The position numbers and the translations under genes were made by a program. The notes beneath the pieces are model-generated. The model was not told the origin of the DNA, ran no database searches, and saw nothing but the letters and a program-made list of their open reading frames with translations. DNA of 56,817 bases, from contig RECW01000130.1 in NCBI GenBank assembly GCA_007693835.1, positions 1 through 56,817 on the forward strand, written 5' to 3'. Shown here in pieces: positions 23,365 to 35,394 of the stretch. This stretch comes from Paracoccaceae bacterium. Lineage in GTDB: Bacteria > Pseudomonadota > Alphaproteobacteria > Rhodobacterales > Rhodobacteraceae. Each line of letters begins with the position of its first letter. The first letter of the stretch is position 1.

Positions 23365-24702
23365 ATGCGCTACACCCGCTATTTCCTGCCCGTGCTGAAG
23401 GAGACGCCCGCCGAGGCGCAGATCGTCTCGCACCGGCTGATGCTGCGGGCGGGGATGGTCCGGCAGGCGACGTCGGGCATCTACTCGTGGCTGCCGCTCG
23501 GCCTGAAGGTCCTGCGGCGCATCGAGCAGATCGTCCACGAGGAGCAGCAGGCGATGGGGGCCGTGCCGCTGCTCATGCCCACCATCCAGTCGGCGGATCT
23601 CTGGCGCGAAAGCGGGCGCTACGACGACTACGGGCAGGAGATGCTGCGCATCAAGGACCGCCACGACCGCGACATGCTCTACGGGCCGACCAACGAGGAG
23701 CTGATCACCGACATCTTCCGCGCCAGCGCGTCGAGCTACCGCGACGTGCCGCGCATCCTCTACCACATCCAGTGGAAGTTCCGCGACGAGATGCGCCCCC
23801 GCTTCGGCGTGATGCGCGGGCGCGAGTTCCTGATGAAGGACGGCTACTCCTTCGACATCGACAAGGCGGGCGCGATCCACGCCTACAACAAGCACATGGT
23901 CGCCTACATCCGCACCTTCGAGCGGATGGGGCTGAAGGCGGTGCCGATGAAGGCCGACACCGGCCCCATCGGCGGCGACCACTCCCACGAGTTCCTGATC
24001 CTCGCCGACACGGGCGAGTCGGAGGTGTTTCTCGACCGCGCCGTGGTCGACCTCTCCCTCGGCGACCGGCGCATCGACTGGGACGACCGCGCCGCGGTGC
24101 AGGCGCTCGTCGACCAGTGGACAGGACCGTACGCCCGCACCGACGAGACCCACGACCCCGCGGCGTTCGAAGCGGCCGTGCCGGAGGGACGGCGCGAGAG
24201 TCGGCGCGGCATCGAGATCGGACACATCTTCTATTTCGGAACCAAGTACTCCGAGCCGATGGGGGCGACCGTCAGCGGGCCGGACGGCAAACCCGCGACG
24301 CTTCACATGGGCTCCTACGGCATCGGCGTGAGCCGGCTCGTCGGCGCGCTGATCGAGGCGAACCACGACGAGCAGGGCGTGATCTGGCCCGAGAGCGTCA
24401 CGCCTTTCCACGCCGGGATCGTCAACCTGAAGCAGGGCGATCCGGAGGCCGACGCCGCCTGCGAGACGCTCTACGAGACGCTGACGGCGGCGGGGCTCGA
24501 ACCGTTCTACGACGACCGCGACGAGCGCGCGGGCGCCAAGTTCGCCACCATGGACCTGATCGGTCTGCCGTGGCGGGTCACGGTCGGCCCGCGCGGGTTG
24601 AAGAACGGCGTGGTCGAACTCACGTCGCGGCGCACGGGCGAGAGCGAGGAGCTGTCGCCGGAGGCCGCCGCCGCGAAGCTGCGCGCGATCTACGGGCGCT
24701 GA
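23365..24702 (+). CDS. proS: Prolyl-tRNA synthetase (short bacterial type)
   Basis: [61 protein letters not shown]. Confidence 0.96.
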   Translation: MRYTRYFLPVLKETPAEAQIVSHRLMLRAGMVRQATSGIYSWLPLGLKVLRRIEQIVHEEQQAMGAVPLLMPTIQSADLWRESGRYDDYGQEMLRIKDRHDRDMLYGPTNEELITDIFRASASSYRDVPRILYHIQWKFRDEMRPRFGVMRGREFLMKDGYSFDIDKAGAIHAYNKHMVAYIRTFERMGLKAVPMKADTGPIGGDHSHEFLILADTGESEVFLDRAVVDLSLGDRRIDWDDRAAVQALVDQWTGPYARTDETHDPAAFEAAVPEGRRESRRGIEIGHIFYFGTKYSEPMGATVSGPDGKPATLHMGSYGIGVSRLVGALIEANHDEQGVIWPESVTPFHAGIVNLKQGDPEADAACETLYETLTAAGLEPFYDDRDERAGAKFATMDLIGLPWRVTVGPRGLKNGVVELTSRRTGESEELSPEAAAAKLRAIYGR

Positions 24703-24744
24703 GGCGGCGGCGCGACACCGGAACCCGCAGGCGGAGCGGCAGGC

Positions 24745-26007
24745 ATGGCGAACGCGGCGACCGCGCCTTTCGCGCGGTTCGAATGGGTGATCGCAGGGCG
24801 CTACCTGCGCGCGCGCCGGCGCGAGCGGGCGATCTCGGCGATCACCGGGTTCTCGCTCGTCGGCATCATGCTCGGCGTCGCCACCCTGATCGTCGTGATG
24901 AGCGTGATGAACGGGTTCCGCGACACGCTGGTCTCGCGGATTCTCGGGGCCAACGCCCATGTGATGGTCCTGCCCGTCGCCGGCGGGTTTCAGGACCCGG
25001 ACGGGATCGCGGCGCGGGTCGCCGCGCTGCCGGGCGTCGCGCGCGCCGCGCCGATCATGGAGGGGCAGGCGCTGGCGAGCGGCCCGCGCGGGTCGGGCGG
25101 GGTGCTGATCCGCGCCTACGCGCCGGAGCATCTCATGTCCCTGCCGGCGCTCGCGAACCCGGAGGAGGCCTTCGGGTCGCTCGACGCGGTGACGGAGGGC
25201 GTCGCCGTCGGCGCCGAGCTGGCGCGCGAACTGGGCCTGCGCGTCGGCGACGCGATCACGCTGATCTCGCCGCGGGGGCTCTCGACGCCGTTCGGGCGGT
25301 CGATCCGGTCGCGCAGCTATACGGTCGAATATGTTTTCCGCATCGGCATGCACGACTACGACCGGGTGTTCGTCTACATGCCGATGGCGATCGCCGACCT
25401 CTTCCTCGACAAGGGCGGCGCGCCCGACGGGGTGGAGGTGATGGTCGACCGCCCCGACGCCCTCGACCCCATGCTCGGCCCCATCCGCGAGGCGGCGGGC
25501 GAACCCGTGCGGCTCTGGGACTGGCGGCAGGCGCACGGCGGGTTCCTCGACGCGCTGCGGATCGAGCGCAACGTGATGTTCCTGATCCTGACGCTGATCA
25601 TCCTCGTCGCGGCGCTCAACATCATCTCGGGCCTCATCATGCTGGTGAAGGACAAGGGGCGCGACATCGGCATCCTGCGCACCATGGGGCTGACGCGCGG
25701 CGCGATCCTGCGGGTGTTCTTCCTGTGCGGCGCGACCATCGGCGTCGCCGGCACGCTGCTCGGCGTCGCGCTCGGCGTCGTGTTCACGCTGAACATCGAG
25801 ATCATTCAGGGCTGGGTCGAGGCGCTGTCGGGGGGCTCGGTGTGGGATCCGTCGGTGCGCGTGCTCTCCACCCTGCCGGCGGAGCTGCGCGCCCGCGACA
25901 TCCTCGTCACCGCGGGGCTGGCGCTCGGGCTCTCGTTCCTCGCGACGCTCTATCCTGCCTGGCGCGCGGCGCGGCTCGATCCGGTCGAGGCGCTGCGCCA
26001 TGAGTGA
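24745..26007 (+). CDS. lolC: Lipoprotein-releasing ABC transporter permease (LolC/LolE family)
   Basis: [51 protein letters not shown]. Confidence 0.92.
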   Translation: MANAATAPFARFEWVIAGRYLRARRRERAISAITGFSLVGIMLGVATLIVVMSVMNGFRDTLVSRILGANAHVMVLPVAGGFQDPDGIAARVAALPGVARAAPIMEGQALASGPRGSGGVLIRAYAPEHLMSLPALANPEEAFGSLDAVTEGVAVGAELARELGLRVGDAITLISPRGLSTPFGRSIRSRSYTVEYVFRIGMHDYDRVFVYMPMAIADLFLDKGGAPDGVEVMVDRPDALDPMLGPIREAAGEPVRLWDWRQAHGGFLDALRIERNVMFLILTLIILVAALNIISGLIMLVKDKGRDIGILRTMGLTRGAILRVFFLCGATIGVAGTLLGVALGVVFTLNIEIIQGWVEALSGGSVWDPSVRVLSTLPAELRARDILVTAGLALGLSFLATLYPAWRAARLDPVEALRHE

Positions 26008-26674
26008 GCCGGCGCTCGCGCTCTCCGGCGTGAAGAAGGGCTACGGCGCGGGAGCGCAGCGGATCGAGGTGCTGCGCGGGGTCACGCTCGCGGTCGCGGC
26101 GGGAGAGATCGTCGCGCTGGTGGCGCCGTCGGGGGCGGGGAAGTCGACCCTGCTCCAGATCGCCGGGCTGCTCGACCGGGCTGACGCGGGCGGCGTCGCC
26201 ATCGGCGGGCGCGACGCGGCAGGGCTGGATGAGGCGGGAAGGACGGCGCTGCGGCGCTCCGGGATCGGCTTCGTCTACCAGTTCCATCACCTGCTGCCCG
26301 AGTTCTCGGCCGTCGAGAACGTCGCCATGCCGCAGTGGGCCGCCGGAACCGCGCGGCCTGCGGCCGAGGCGCGGGCGCGGGCGCTGCTCGAATCCGTGGG
26401 CCTCGGCCACCGCGTCGGGCACCGCCCGGCCGAGCTTTCGGGCGGCGAGCAGCAGCGGGTGGCGGTCGCCCGCGCGCTGGCCAACCGCCCGGCGCTGATC
26501 CTCGCCGACGAGCCGACCGGCAACCTCGACCCCGAGACGGCGGAGCGCGTGTTCGCGGTGCTCCTCGGCGTGGTGCGGGAGGAAGGCGCCGGCGCGCTGA
26601 TCGCCACCCACAACCCCGATCTCGCCGCCCGCATGGATCGCGTCGTCCGGTTGCGCGACGGCCTCGCCCTGTGA
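26000..26674 (+). CDS. lolD: Lipoprotein-releasing ABC transporter ATPase
   Basis: [21 protein letters not shown]...[22 protein letters not shown]...[32 protein letters not shown]. Confidence 0.95.
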   Translation: MSEPALALSGVKKGYGAGAQRIEVLRGVTLAVAAGEIVALVAPSGAGKSTLLQIAGLLDRADAGGVAIGGRDAAGLDEAGRTALRRSGIGFVYQFHHLLPEFSAVENVAMPQWAAGTARPAAEARARALLESVGLGHRVGHRPAELSGGEQQRVAVARALANRPALILADEPTGNLDPETAERVFAVLLGVVREEGAGALIATHNPDLAARMDRVVRLRDGLAL

Positions 26675-26714
26675 GGCGCCGGCCGCTTGCGGGTCGGGTC
26701 GCCGGGGCGCGCGG

Positions 26715-27899
26715 ATGACGCCCGCCGCGCGGCTTCAGGCGGCGATCGACGTCCTCGCCGCAATCGATGCGGGTGCGTCGACGGCGGAGCGCGCGCTGGC
26801 GGCGTGGGGCCGCGCCAGCCGGTACGCAGGCGCCAGGGACCGCGCCGCTGTATCCGACCTTGTGTATCAGGCGCTTCGGCGGTGGCGCTCGCAGGCGTGG
26901 CGGGCCGGCGGGGAGGGGCCGCGCGCGGCGATCCTCGGCGGCGCGGCGGAGGCCGGCGAGGACGTCGCGACGCTGTTCGCCGGGTTGAGGCATGGGCCGT
27001 CGCCGCTGACCGACGCGGAACGCACGGCGCTGACGGCGGCGCGCCCGGCTCCCGCTCCTGTGCGTCTCGACTATCCGGACTGGCTCGACGCTCCGCTGCG
27101 CGAGAGCCTCGGCCCATGCTTCGAGGCGTCGATGGCCGCGCTGCGCGACCGCGCGCCGGTCGATCTGCGCGTCAACGCGCTGAAGGCGACCGTGGCGGAG
27201 GCGCGCGCCGCCCTCGCCGCCGAGGGCGTCGAGACGACGCCCGTCGACGTCGCGCCTGGCGCCCTCCGTGCGGCGCCGGGCGCGCCCGTGGCGCGGACCC
27301 GCGCCTTCGCCGAGGGGTTGGTCGAGCTTCAGGACGCGGCGAGCCAGGCGGCGGCGGCGCTCGCGGACGCGCGCGCTGGAGAGACGGTGCTCGACTTCTG
27401 CGCAGGGGCGGGCGGCAAGGCGCTGGCGCTGGCCGCGGCCATGGGCGGGCGGGGCCGCGTGTTCGCCCACGACGCCGAGCCGCGACGGATGCGCGATCTT
27501 CCCGGCCGCGCCGCGCGGGCCGGGGCGCGCGTCGAAACGCTCGACGCCGCCGGCCTCGAGGCGTTGCGCGGCGCCTGCGACCTCGTCTTCGTCGACGCGC
27601 CCTGTTCGGGGTCGGGCTCGTGGCGGCGCGACCCTCTCGGAAAGTGGCGCCTGACGCCGTCGCGCCTCGCCGCGCTTGCGGCGCTGCAGGCGGAGATCCT
27701 TCGCTCGGCGGCGCAGCGCCTCAGACCCGGCGGCCGCCTCGCCTACGCCACCTGCTCGGTGCTGACCGAAGAGACGGACGCGCCCGTGGCGGCGGCGTTC
27801 GGCGACGCCGCCCGCACCGTCGCCAGCCTGACGCTCACCCCGGCGGACGGCGCCGACGGCTTCTCCTGTCGCATCTTGCAGGTCGCGCCGTCCCCTTAA
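26715..27899 (+). CDS. RsmB/NOP family RNA (cytosine-5) methyltransferase
   Basis: VLDFCAGAGGKALALAAAMGGRGRVFAHDAEPRRMRDL...LVFVDAPCSGSGSWRRDP...YATCSVLTEET. Confidence 0.88.
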   Translation: MTPAARLQAAIDVLAAIDAGASTAERALAAWGRASRYAGARDRAAVSDLVYQALRRWRSQAWRAGGEGPRAAILGGAAEAGEDVATLFAGLRHGPSPLTDAERTALTAARPAPAPVRLDYPDWLDAPLRESLGPCFEASMAALRDRAPVDLRVNALKATVAEARAALAAEGVETTPVDVAPGALRAAPGAPVARTRAFAEGLVELQDAASQAAAALADARAGETVLDFCAGAGGKALALAAAMGGRGRVFAHDAEPRRMRDLPGRAARAGARVETLDAAGLEALRGACDLVFVDAPCSGSGSWRRDPLGKWRLTPSRLAALAALQAEILRSAAQRLRPGGRLAYATCSVLTEETDAPVAAAFGDAARTVASLTLTPADGADGFSCRILQVAPSP

Positions 27900-27972
27900 T
27901 TTGCGAGTTGCAAACCAAACGGTCTCGCCGCACCGTCTCCCGCAGGAGGTGTGCGCAGGGAAGGCGAAGACC

Positions 27973-30021
27973 ATGGCGAATGCGCGGATCTCGGCGCGGG
28001 GGCGGCGACGGCTGGCGCTGCTCCTCGCAACGGCGGCGGCCTGCGGCGGCGGCGTCGCGGCGGCGGCGGCGGGAATCGCGCCCGATGCGCCGGGGCCGAC
28101 GGTCTGGGCGAGTTCGGGCGGTCTGGCCGTGCTCGCCGCCACCGTCTTTCTGCGGAAGGGGCGGCAGTCCGGCGTTTCCGCCGACGCGGCGGCGTTCGAA
28201 ACCCTTTTCGGCGACTCGGCGCAGGCCTGCGCGCTCAGCGACGCGCACGGCGCGGTGCGCGCGGTGAACGCGGCGCTCGCGGTCGCATCCGCCTCGACAG
28301 GCGAACCGGCGCCGCGCTCGATCGCCGAGGCGCTGGCCCTCTGGAGCGATGCGCCCGAAGCCCTCGCCTACCGTTTGATCCGCGCCGCCGTCTCGCGCGG
28401 CGTGGCGGTTGAGGAGCTGCCCGGCGCGGGGACGGCCCCCGGTTACAGGATAAGCGCGCGGCGGGCCGGGCGAGACGCGTTGTTGTGGACCGTCCACCTC
28501 TGCGACGCGACGGTCTCGCACGCCCGCAACGACGCCAACGCATTGATCGAGAGGTTGCCTGTGGCTCTCGCCCGTCTGGCGCCCGACGGCACGATCCTGT
28601 TCGCGAACGCGGCCGCCCGCGCCCTGCTGGGCCCGGAAGCCGCGCCGGGGGCCGTCATCGGCCGCCTGGTCGAGGGTTTGGGGCGATCGATGGAGACCCG
28701 CATCGCCGAAGCGATGCGCGGCGACGCCAGCGGCCGTCCGGAGATCGCCCGCGCCGAGACAGGCGGTCGAGAGGTGTTCCTGCAAGTGTCGCTCACGCGG
28801 CTCACCATCGACGGAAAGGACTCGCTCGTCGCCGTCTTCGCCGACGCGACCGAACTCAAGACGCTCGAGGCCCAGTTCGTCCAGAGCCAGAAAATGCAGG
28901 CCGTCGGCCAGCTCGCCGGCGGGGTCGCCCACGACTTCAACAATCTTCTGACGGCCATCTCGGGCCATTGCGACTTGCTGCTCCAGCGTCACGAACAGGG
29001 CGACGCCGACTACGCGGACCTCATCCAGATCAACCAGAACGCCAACCGCGCCGCCGCGCTGGTGCGCCAGTTGCTCGCCTTCGGCCGCAAGCAGACCCTG
29101 AAGCCGAAGGTCGTGAACCTGGTCGACGCCCTCGCCGAGATCAGCCACCTGCTCAACCGCCTGCTCGGCGAGCGCGTGTCGCTGCGCATCGTTCACGCCG
29201 ACGATCTGCACCTCGTGAAAGTCGACGAGCGCCAGTTCGAGCAGGTCATCATGAACCTCGTCGTCAACGCCCGCGACGCGATGGCGGGCGAGGGCGAGGT
29301 GACGATCCGCGCCGCCAACATCCGCGTCGCCGCCGAGACGCGCCGCGGCCGCGCCGTGATGCCGCGCGGAGACTATGTGCGTCTTGACGTCATCGACCAG
29401 GGTTCGGGGATACCCGCCGAAAAGATCGACCAGATTTTCGAGCCTTTCTTCACCACGAAGAAGCAGGGGGAAGGCACGGGTCTGGGGCTGTCGACGGTCT
29501 ACGGCATCATCAAGCAGACCGGCGGCTTCATCTTCGTCGAGAGCGAACCCGGCAAGGGCGCCACCTTCTCCATCTATCTTCCGCGCTGCGAACGCGAAGT
29601 TCAACCCGTCGCGGAACCGCGCCGTGTCGCGCCCCCGGAGACCGATCTCACCGGGCGCGGCGTCGTGCTCCTGATCGAGGACGAGGCGCCGGTGCGCGCC
29701 TTCGCCGCCCGGGCGCTCAAGCTCCGCGGCTACGAGGTGCTCGAGGCCGCGAACGCGGAGGAGGCGCTCGACCTGCTCGAAGATCCGTCGCTGCGCGTCG
29801 ACGTTCTCGTCTCCGACGTGGTGATGCCGGGCATGGACGGCCCCTCCTGCGTGCGCGAGGCGCGCCGCGCCCGGCCGGACGTCAAGGTGGTGTTCGTGTC
29901 CGGTTACGCCGAGGATTCGCTCAAGCGCAGCATGGACGGGCTGGACAACTGTCATTTCCTGCCCAAGCCGTTCTCGCTCAACGAGCTGACCGCCAAGGTG
30001 AAGGAGTGCGTCGCGTCCTGA
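27973..30021 (+). CDS. cckA: Hybrid sensor histidine kinase CckA
   Basis: [71 protein letters not shown]..., HATPase and C-terminal REC domain ([16 protein letters not shown]...[13 protein letters not shown]). Confidence 0.93.
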   Translation: MANARISARGRRRLALLLATAAACGGGVAAAAAGIAPDAPGPTVWASSGGLAVLAATVFLRKGRQSGVSADAAAFETLFGDSAQACALSDAHGAVRAVNAALAVASASTGEPAPRSIAEALALWSDAPEALAYRLIRAAVSRGVAVEELPGAGTAPGYRISARRAGRDALLWTVHLCDATVSHARNDANALIERLPVALARLAPDGTILFANAAARALLGPEAAPGAVIGRLVEGLGRSMETRIAEAMRGDASGRPEIARAETGGREVFLQVSLTRLTIDGKDSLVAVFADATELKTLEAQFVQSQKMQAVGQLAGGVAHDFNNLLTAISGHCDLLLQRHEQGDADYADLIQINQNANRAAALVRQLLAFGRKQTLKPKVVNLVDALAEISHLLNRLLGERVSLRIVHADDLHLVKVDERQFEQVIMNLVVNARDAMAGEGEVTIRAANIRVAAETRRGRAVMPRGDYVRLDVIDQGSGIPAEKIDQIFEPFFTTKKQGEGTGLGLSTVYGIIKQTGGFIFVESEPGKGATFSIYLPRCEREVQPVAEPRRVAPPETDLTGRGVVLLIEDEAPVRAFAARALKLRGYEVLEAANAEEALDLLEDPSLRVDVLVSDVVMPGMDGPSCVREARRARPDVKVVFVSGYAEDSLKRSMDGLDNCHFLPKPFSLNELTAKVKECVAS

Positions 30022-30061
30022 GACGCGGATTTTCGTTCCCTTTCCGTTTCCGTTTTGCTAG

Positions 30062-30076
30062 GAACGTCCAGCGAAC
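30062..30076. promoter_or_regulatory. LexA (SOS) box upstream of recA
   Basis: GAAC-GTCCAGC-GAAC, exact match to the alphaproteobacterial LexA site GTTC-N7-GTTC read on the minus strand; 46 nt before the recA ATG. Confidence 0.85.
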
Positions 30077-30121
30077 GCTCCGGCCCATGGTGGGCCGTTG
30101 ATCCGGACGGGGAAATCCGCG

Positions 30122-31189
30122 ATGACGCAACCAGTGCTCACCCTCGTCGAAAGGCGCGAGATGGACAAGCAGAAGGCCCTCGACAGCGCGCTCGCCCAGA
30201 TCGAGCGGGCCTTCGGCAAGGGCTCCATCATGAAGCTCGGCGCCCGCGACGCCGCGATGGACATCGAGGCGATCTCCACCGGCTCCATCGGCCTCGACGT
30301 GGCGCTCGGCATCGGGGGATTGCCCAAGGGCCGGATCATCGAGATTTACGGCCCCGAGAGCTCGGGCAAAACGACGCTCGCGCTGCATGTCGTCGCCGAG
30401 GAGCAGAAGAAGGGCGGCGTCTGCGCCTTCGTCGACGCCGAGCACGCGCTCGACCCGGCCTACGCCCGCAAGCTCGGCGTCGACATCGACGAGTTGCTGA
30501 TCTCCCAGCCAGACGCCGGCGAACAGGCGCTGGAGATCACCGATACGCTGGTGCGCTCGGGCGCGGTCTCCGTTGTGGTGGTCGATTCGGTCGCCGCGCT
30601 CACGCCGCGGGCCGAACTCGAGGGCGACATGGGAGACGCGCAGGTCGGCGCCCAGGCGCGGCTGATGAGCCAGGCGATGCGGAAGCTCACCGGCAGCATC
30701 TCGCGCTCGCGCTGCATGGTGATCTTCATCAACCAGATCCGCCAGAAGATCGGCGTGATGTTCGGCAGCCCCGAAACGACCACCGGCGGCAACGCGCTGA
30801 AGTTCTACGCCTCCGTGCGGCTCGACATTCGCCGGATCGGCGCGATCAAGGATCGCGACGAGGTGGTGGGCAACACCACGCGGGTGAAGGTCGTCAAGAA
30901 CAAGGTGGCGCCGCCGTTCCGGCAGGTCGAGTTCGACATCATGTACGGCGAGGGCATCTCCAAGACCGGCGAGTTGATCGACCTCGGCGTGAAAGCCGGC
31001 GTGGTCGAGAAGTCGGGATCGTGGTTCTCGTTCGCCGATCAGCGGATCGGCCAGGGACGTGAGAACGCGAAGGGTTTTCTGCGCAACAACCCCGACGTCG
31101 CCATGGTGATCGAGGACAAGATCCGCGCGGCGCACGGGCTCGATTTCGCCCTCGCGGAAGACGATGGCGCGGTGACGGAGGACGACTGA
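30122..31189 (+). CDS. recA: Recombinase A
   Basis: [27 protein letters not shown]...[30 protein letters not shown]. Confidence 0.98.
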   Translation: MTQPVLTLVERREMDKQKALDSALAQIERAFGKGSIMKLGARDAAMDIEAISTGSIGLDVALGIGGLPKGRIIEIYGPESSGKTTLALHVVAEEQKKGGVCAFVDAEHALDPAYARKLGVDIDELLISQPDAGEQALEITDTLVRSGAVSVVVVDSVAALTPRAELEGDMGDAQVGAQARLMSQAMRKLTGSISRSRCMVIFINQIRQKIGVMFGSPETTTGGNALKFYASVRLDIRRIGAIKDRDEVVGNTTRVKVVKNKVAPPFRQVEFDIMYGEGISKTGELIDLGVKAGVVEKSGSWFSFADQRIGQGRENAKGFLRNNPDVAMVIEDKIRAAHGLDFALAEDDGAVTEDD

Positions 31190-31316
31190 CCGACGCGCGC
31201 AGATGGACAGAGGCCCACCGCGTCGATACATGGCGGAGCCGCGCAGGTCGGGCCGAAGCCCGGCCGGCCCTGGAGTTCACCGCCGCGCCGAGCGCGGCGC
31301 CTGACGGAGCGCGGCG

Positions 31317-33980
31317 ATGACGTCCCTGAACGACATCCGGTCCACTTTTCTCGACTACTTCGCGCGCCATGGGCACGCGGTCGTCGAAAGCTCGCCGCTG
31401 GTGCCGCGCAACGACCCGACGCTGCTCTTCACCAACGCCGGCATGGTGCAGTTCAAGAACGTCTTCACCGGCGTGGAGAAGCGGGATTATGTGCGGGCCG
31501 TCACCTCGCAGAAATGCGTCCGCGCCGGCGGCAAGCATAACGACCTCGATAATGTCGGCTACACGGCCCGGCACCACACCTTCTTTGAAATGCTGGGTAA
31601 TTTCTCCTTCGGCGATTACTTCAAGGAAATGGCCATTCCGCTGGCGTGGGACTTGATCACCAAGGAGTTCGGTCTGCCGAAGGACCGTCTGCTCGTGACC
31701 ATCTACCACGACGACGACGAGGCCGCCGAGATCTGGCGCAAGCACGCCGGGCTTTCAGACGACCGCATCATCCGCATCGCGACGTCCGACAATTTCTGGT
31801 CGATGGGCGCGACCGGCCCCTGCGGTCCGTGCTCCGAAATCTTCTACGATCACGGCGACCACATCCCCGGAGGCCCGCCGGGGAGCCCCGACGAGGACGG
31901 CGACAGGTTCATCGAAATCTGGAACCTCGTCTTCATGCAGTTCGAACAGATCGATGAGAACCGTCGCGAGAACCTGCCGCGTCCGTCGATCGACACCGGC
32001 ATGGGGCTCGAGCGCATCGGCGCGGTGCTCCAGGGCAAGCACGACAACTACGACACCGACCTGCTCCGCGCGCTGATCGAGGCGTCGGCCCAGGCGACCG
32101 GCGCCGACCCCGACGGCCCAGGCCGCATCCACCATCGCGTCATCGCGGACCACCTGCGCTCATCGGCCTTCCTCCTCGCCGACGGTGTGACGCCGTCCAA
32201 CGAGGGGCGCGGCTACGTGCTGCGCCGGATCATGCGCCGGGCCATGCGCCACGCCCATCTGCTCGGCGCGACCGATCCCGTGATGCACAAGCTGGTGCGG
32301 ACGCTGGTGGCGCGCATGGGGCAGGCGTTTCCGGAACTCGGCCGCGCGCGGGCGCTGATCGAGGAGACGCTGCGGCTCGAGGAGGCGCGGTTCCGTACCA
32401 CGCTCGATCGCGGGCTGCGTCTTCTCGAGGACGAGTTGGCGACGCTCGCCGACGGCGCGCCGTTGCCGGGCGAGGCGGCGTTCCGGCTTTACGACACCTA
32501 TGGTTTCCCCCTCGACCTCACTCAGGACGCCTTGCGTGAGCGGGGCCGCGCCGTCGATCTTGCAGGTTTCGAACAGGCGATGGCGGCGCAGAAGGCGCGC
32601 GCCCGCGCGGCTTGGGCGGGTTCGGGCGAGGCGAGCGACGAGGAGATCTGGTTCGACCTGCGCGAGGAGATCGGGGCGACCGAATTTCTCGGCTACACCG
32701 CCGAGACCGCTGAGGGGGTCGTGCGCGCGTTGGTGGCGGATGGCGACCGCGTCGGCTCGGCGCAGGCGGGCGGATCGGTGCGTCTCGTCGCGAATCAGAC
32801 GCCGTTCTACGCGGAGTCCGGCGGTCAGGTCGGCGATCAGGGCGAGATCCGCACGGCGACGGGCCGCGCGCGGGTGACGGATGTGCGCAAGCGCGCGGGC
32901 GATCTCTTCGTCCATGACGCCGAGGTCGTCGAAGGCGAGATCGTGCAGGGCGAGAGCGCGATCTTCGTCGTCGACCCGACGCGGCGGTCGGCGATCCGGG
33001 CGAATCACTCGGCGACGCACCTTCTGCACGAGGCGCTCCGCGCCGCGCTCGGCGAGCATGTCGCGCAGCGGGGGTCTCTGGTCGCGCCGGACCGGCTGCG
33101 GTTCGACTTCGCCCACGGCAAGGCGATGGCGGCGGCGGAGCTCGCGGCGGTCGAAGCGGCGGTCAACGCCTACATCCGGCAGAACGCGCCGGTGTCGACG
33201 CGCATCATGACGCCGGACGAAGCGCAGGCGCTCGGCGCGCGCGCGTTGTTCGGCGAGAAATACGGCGACGAGGTGCGCGTCGTCGCCATGGGCGAGCGTC
33301 CCGCGGGTGAGACGGGCCCCGCGGGACGGACGTACTCCCTCGAGTTGTGCGGCGGCACCCATGTGGCGCGCACGGGCGACATCGGCTTGTTCAAGGTGGT
33401 CGCCGAGAGCGCTTCCTCCGCCGGCGTCCGACGTGTCGAGGCGCTGACGGGCGCGTCGGCCCTCGCCTTCGTCGACGCGCAGGAGGCGCGGTTGCGTGAA
33501 GCGGCGCAGCATCTGAAGTCGGCGGTGGAGGATGTGCCGGAACGGGTCGCCGCCCTTCTCGACGAGCGGCGCAAGCTGGCCGCCGAGGTTTCGGACCTGC
33601 GCCGGAAGCTCGCGCTTTCGGGCGGCGGCGCGGAGCCTGAGGCGCGGCCTGTCGGCGGCGTGCCGTTCCTCGCTCAGGTTCTGAAGGGCGTGTCGGGCAA
33701 GGATCTCCGCGCCTTGATCGACGCGCACAAGGCGCGGCTCGGATCGGGCGCGGTGCTGCTGATCGCCGACAGCGACGGCAAGGCGTCGGTCGCGGTCGGC
33801 GTGACGCCTGATCTCACGGCGCGTGTCTCGGCCGTCGAGCTGGCGCGCGTCGCGGCTGAGGCGCTTGGCGGCAAGGGCGGCGGAGGTCGGCCGGACATGG
33901 CGCAGGCCGGTGGGGCGGACGCCGCGAAGGCGCCTGCGGCGATCGCTGCGGCCGAGGCGCTGCTGGCCAGCGCCGTCTGA
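31317..33980 (+). CDS. alaS: Alanyl-tRNA synthetase
   Basis: [56 protein letters not shown]..., 887 aa. Confidence 0.98.
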   Translation: MTSLNDIRSTFLDYFARHGHAVVESSPLVPRNDPTLLFTNAGMVQFKNVFTGVEKRDYVRAVTSQKCVRAGGKHNDLDNVGYTARHHTFFEMLGNFSFGDYFKEMAIPLAWDLITKEFGLPKDRLLVTIYHDDDEAAEIWRKHAGLSDDRIIRIATSDNFWSMGATGPCGPCSEIFYDHGDHIPGGPPGSPDEDGDRFIEIWNLVFMQFEQIDENRRENLPRPSIDTGMGLERIGAVLQGKHDNYDTDLLRALIEASAQATGADPDGPGRIHHRVIADHLRSSAFLLADGVTPSNEGRGYVLRRIMRRAMRHAHLLGATDPVMHKLVRTLVARMGQAFPELGRARALIEETLRLEEARFRTTLDRGLRLLEDELATLADGAPLPGEAAFRLYDTYGFPLDLTQDALRERGRAVDLAGFEQAMAAQKARARAAWAGSGEASDEEIWFDLREEIGATEFLGYTAETAEGVVRALVADGDRVGSAQAGGSVRLVANQTPFYAESGGQVGDQGEIRTATGRARVTDVRKRAGDLFVHDAEVVEGEIVQGESAIFVVDPTRRSAIRANHSATHLLHEALRAALGEHVAQRGSLVAPDRLRFDFAHGKAMAAAELAAVEAAVNAYIRQNAPVSTRIMTPDEAQALGARALFGEKYGDEVRVVAMGERPAGETGPAGRTYSLELCGGTHVARTGDIGLFKVVAESASSAGVRRVEALTGASALAFVDAQEARLREAAQHLKSAVEDVPERVAALLDERRKLAAEVSDLRRKLALSGGGAEPEARPVGGVPFLAQVLKGVSGKDLRALIDAHKARLGSGAVLLIADSDGKASVAVGVTPDLTARVSAVELARVAAEALGGKGGGGRPDMAQAGGADAAKAPAAIAAAEALLASAV

Positions 33981-33989
33981 GCAAGGCGC

Positions 33990-34007
33990 GCCGCCCTGAG
34001 GCGGCGG
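33990..34007 (+). terminator. Hairpin downstream of alaS
   Basis: CGCCGCC-CTGA-GGCGGCG, 7-bp stem and tetraloop 9 nt after the alaS stop. Confidence 0.45.
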
Positions 34008-34285
34008 TCGGGGCCGCGCCTGATCCGCCGAAGCAGCCCGCCCGGGGCCGTCGCCCGTCGGAGGGTCGGCAGGCGGGATGGCGCGGGCGACCGCCGCTTT
34101 TCGCGCCGTGTTCGACGAACCGCGCGCCGTTATCGCATCCATGGCGCGCTGTCGTCGATTTGGCGCGACGGTTGCGTCCCTTCAGGCGCTTTGGCGCGGC
34201 GCGCGCCGGCGTCGAGACGGCGTCGCGTCGGCCGCCCTTTCGTCAGAGCCGGAGAGGGTTCATGGAGCGGGCCTGCCGACCTGGC

Positions 34286-34561
34286 TCAAGGGTCGCGACG
34301 GTCGAGGGCCGCGACGGCGACTTCGATGCGCGCCAGATGCTCGGAGAGCTTTTTCTCCACGATCCAGATCGTCCGGTTCGTGTGTTCGGCTTCCTCGCGC
34401 AGAATGGGCGCGAGGTCCGGCTTGGCGCTGTCCTCGTCGGCTGCGGCGCGGCGCAGCCGTAGTGGTTCGGGCTTGCGCAATTCCGCGATCACCGCGACGA
34501 CGCCGCCGAAGAGAGCGCCGAGGAAGACCGAAAACGCGGTCACCATCTCTGCGTTGATCAT
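34286..34561 (-). CDS. Small protein: N-terminal TM plus charged/helical tail, unknown
   Basis: MINAEMVTAFSVFLGALFGGVVAVIAELRKPEPLRLRR...; 4 nt after the preceding ORF on the same strand. Confidence 0.65.
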   Translation of the reverse strand: MINAEMVTAFSVFLGALFGGVVAVIAELRKPEPLRLRRAAADEDSAKPDLAPILREEAEHTNRTIWIVEKKLSEHLARIEVAVAALDRRDP

Positions 34562-34565
34562 CGCC

Positions 34566-34982
34566 TCACAAACCGTATGTGCCGAGCTTCATCTTGGCGA
34601 CGTCCTGGCCCGCCGCGACGGCGCACCACGCGAAGCCGAGCGCGAAATAGCCGTAGGTCATCGCCGCCGGGCCGACATCGGGGGAATAAAACAGGATCGC
34701 CGCGATCCACGCGAAAAAGCCCGCGTTGGCCGACGTCGTGACGAGGCGCAGGATGGGCGTCCACCAGGCGGTCCCGTTGACCAGCAGAGCGATCATGTGG
34801 ACCGCGCCGAGCGCCATCGAAATGGCGGCCCACTGCACGGTCGTGAGCCGATCGAGCATCTGCAGATAGGGAGCGAGGCTGAACAGCCCCGAGGTGAACA
34901 GCGCCGAGCCGCCCCACACGGCGCTGAACCCGGCGAGGAACCACTCCAGCGGCCGATCCGCCCGTCGATGCGTCGTCATCAT
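34566..34982 (-). CDS. Predicted ~4-TM membrane protein, unknown
   Basis: Hydrophobic segments WFLAGFSAVWGGSALFTSGLF, WAAISMALGAVHMIALLV, ANAGFFAWIAAILFY, MTYGYFALGFAWCAVAAG. Confidence 0.7.
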   Translation of the reverse strand: MMTTHRRADRPLEWFLAGFSAVWGGSALFTSGLFSLAPYLQMLDRLTTVQWAAISMALGAVHMIALLVNGTAWWTPILRLVTTSANAGFFAWIAAILFYSPDVGPAAMTYGYFALGFAWCAVAAGQDVAKMKLGTYGL

Positions 34983-34992
34983 GGTCCGCGCC

Positions 34993-35394
34993 TCAGGCGA
35001 CCGCAGGAAGACGGCGCAGCTCGTTCATCAGGAACAGCAGCCAGTTCGCCGTGGTCGCCGCGTCGTGGGTTGCGTCGGTCAGCAAGCCCCATGGGCCGCG
35101 GGGAGAGAGACGCCGGCTCGCCATCGACCACTCGGAAAACAGGCGCTGGTCGATGCGCCAACGCGAAAGAAGACGCAAGTTGCTGTGGCGAGGATCGGTC
35201 TGGAGGCGGGCGTAAAGAATGTCGAGAGCGTTCGACGGGCCTTCGAGCATCTGGGCGAAGGTCATGTCCGACCAGAGGAGCATGCCGGTCAGGTCGAGCG
35301 CCGGGTTGTTGCGGTGCGATGCGTCGAGGATGCGGTCGATCATGCGCTGATTGGGCAGTTCGGTCGCCGTCGACACATAAATCAGGGCTTCCAT
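34993..35394 (-). CDS. BLUF domain blue-light photoreceptor (single domain)
   Basis: MEALIYVSTA...ILDASHRNNPALDLTGMLLWSDMTFAQMLEGPSNALDILYARLQTDPRHSNLRLL...FSEWSM: flavin-site Tyr6, Asn30, Gln48, Trp89, Met91 all present. Strong SD (AGGAAGGAGC) before the ATG at 35394. Confidence 0.85.
   Translation of the reverse strand: MEALIYVSTATELPNQRMIDRILDASHRNNPALDLTGMLLWSDMTFAQMLEGPSNALDILYARLQTDPRHSNLRLLSRWRIDQRLFSEWSMASRRLSPRGPWGLLTDATHDAATTANWLLFLMNELRRLPAVA

Noticed and set aside
22741-26001. 1086-aa minus-strand ORF
   Set aside because: Antisense to ppx, proS, lolC; Arg/His/Asp-rich low-complexity translation typical of a mirror frame in high-GC DNA.
27900-27914. TTTGC-GAGTT-GCAAA inverted repeat upstream of cckA
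   Set aside because: Only 5-bp arms; could be chance, no supporting promoter evidence.
34078-34557. 159-aa plus-strand ORF after alaS
   Set aside because: Arg-rich, overlaps the TM protein on the minus strand, no coding evidence.
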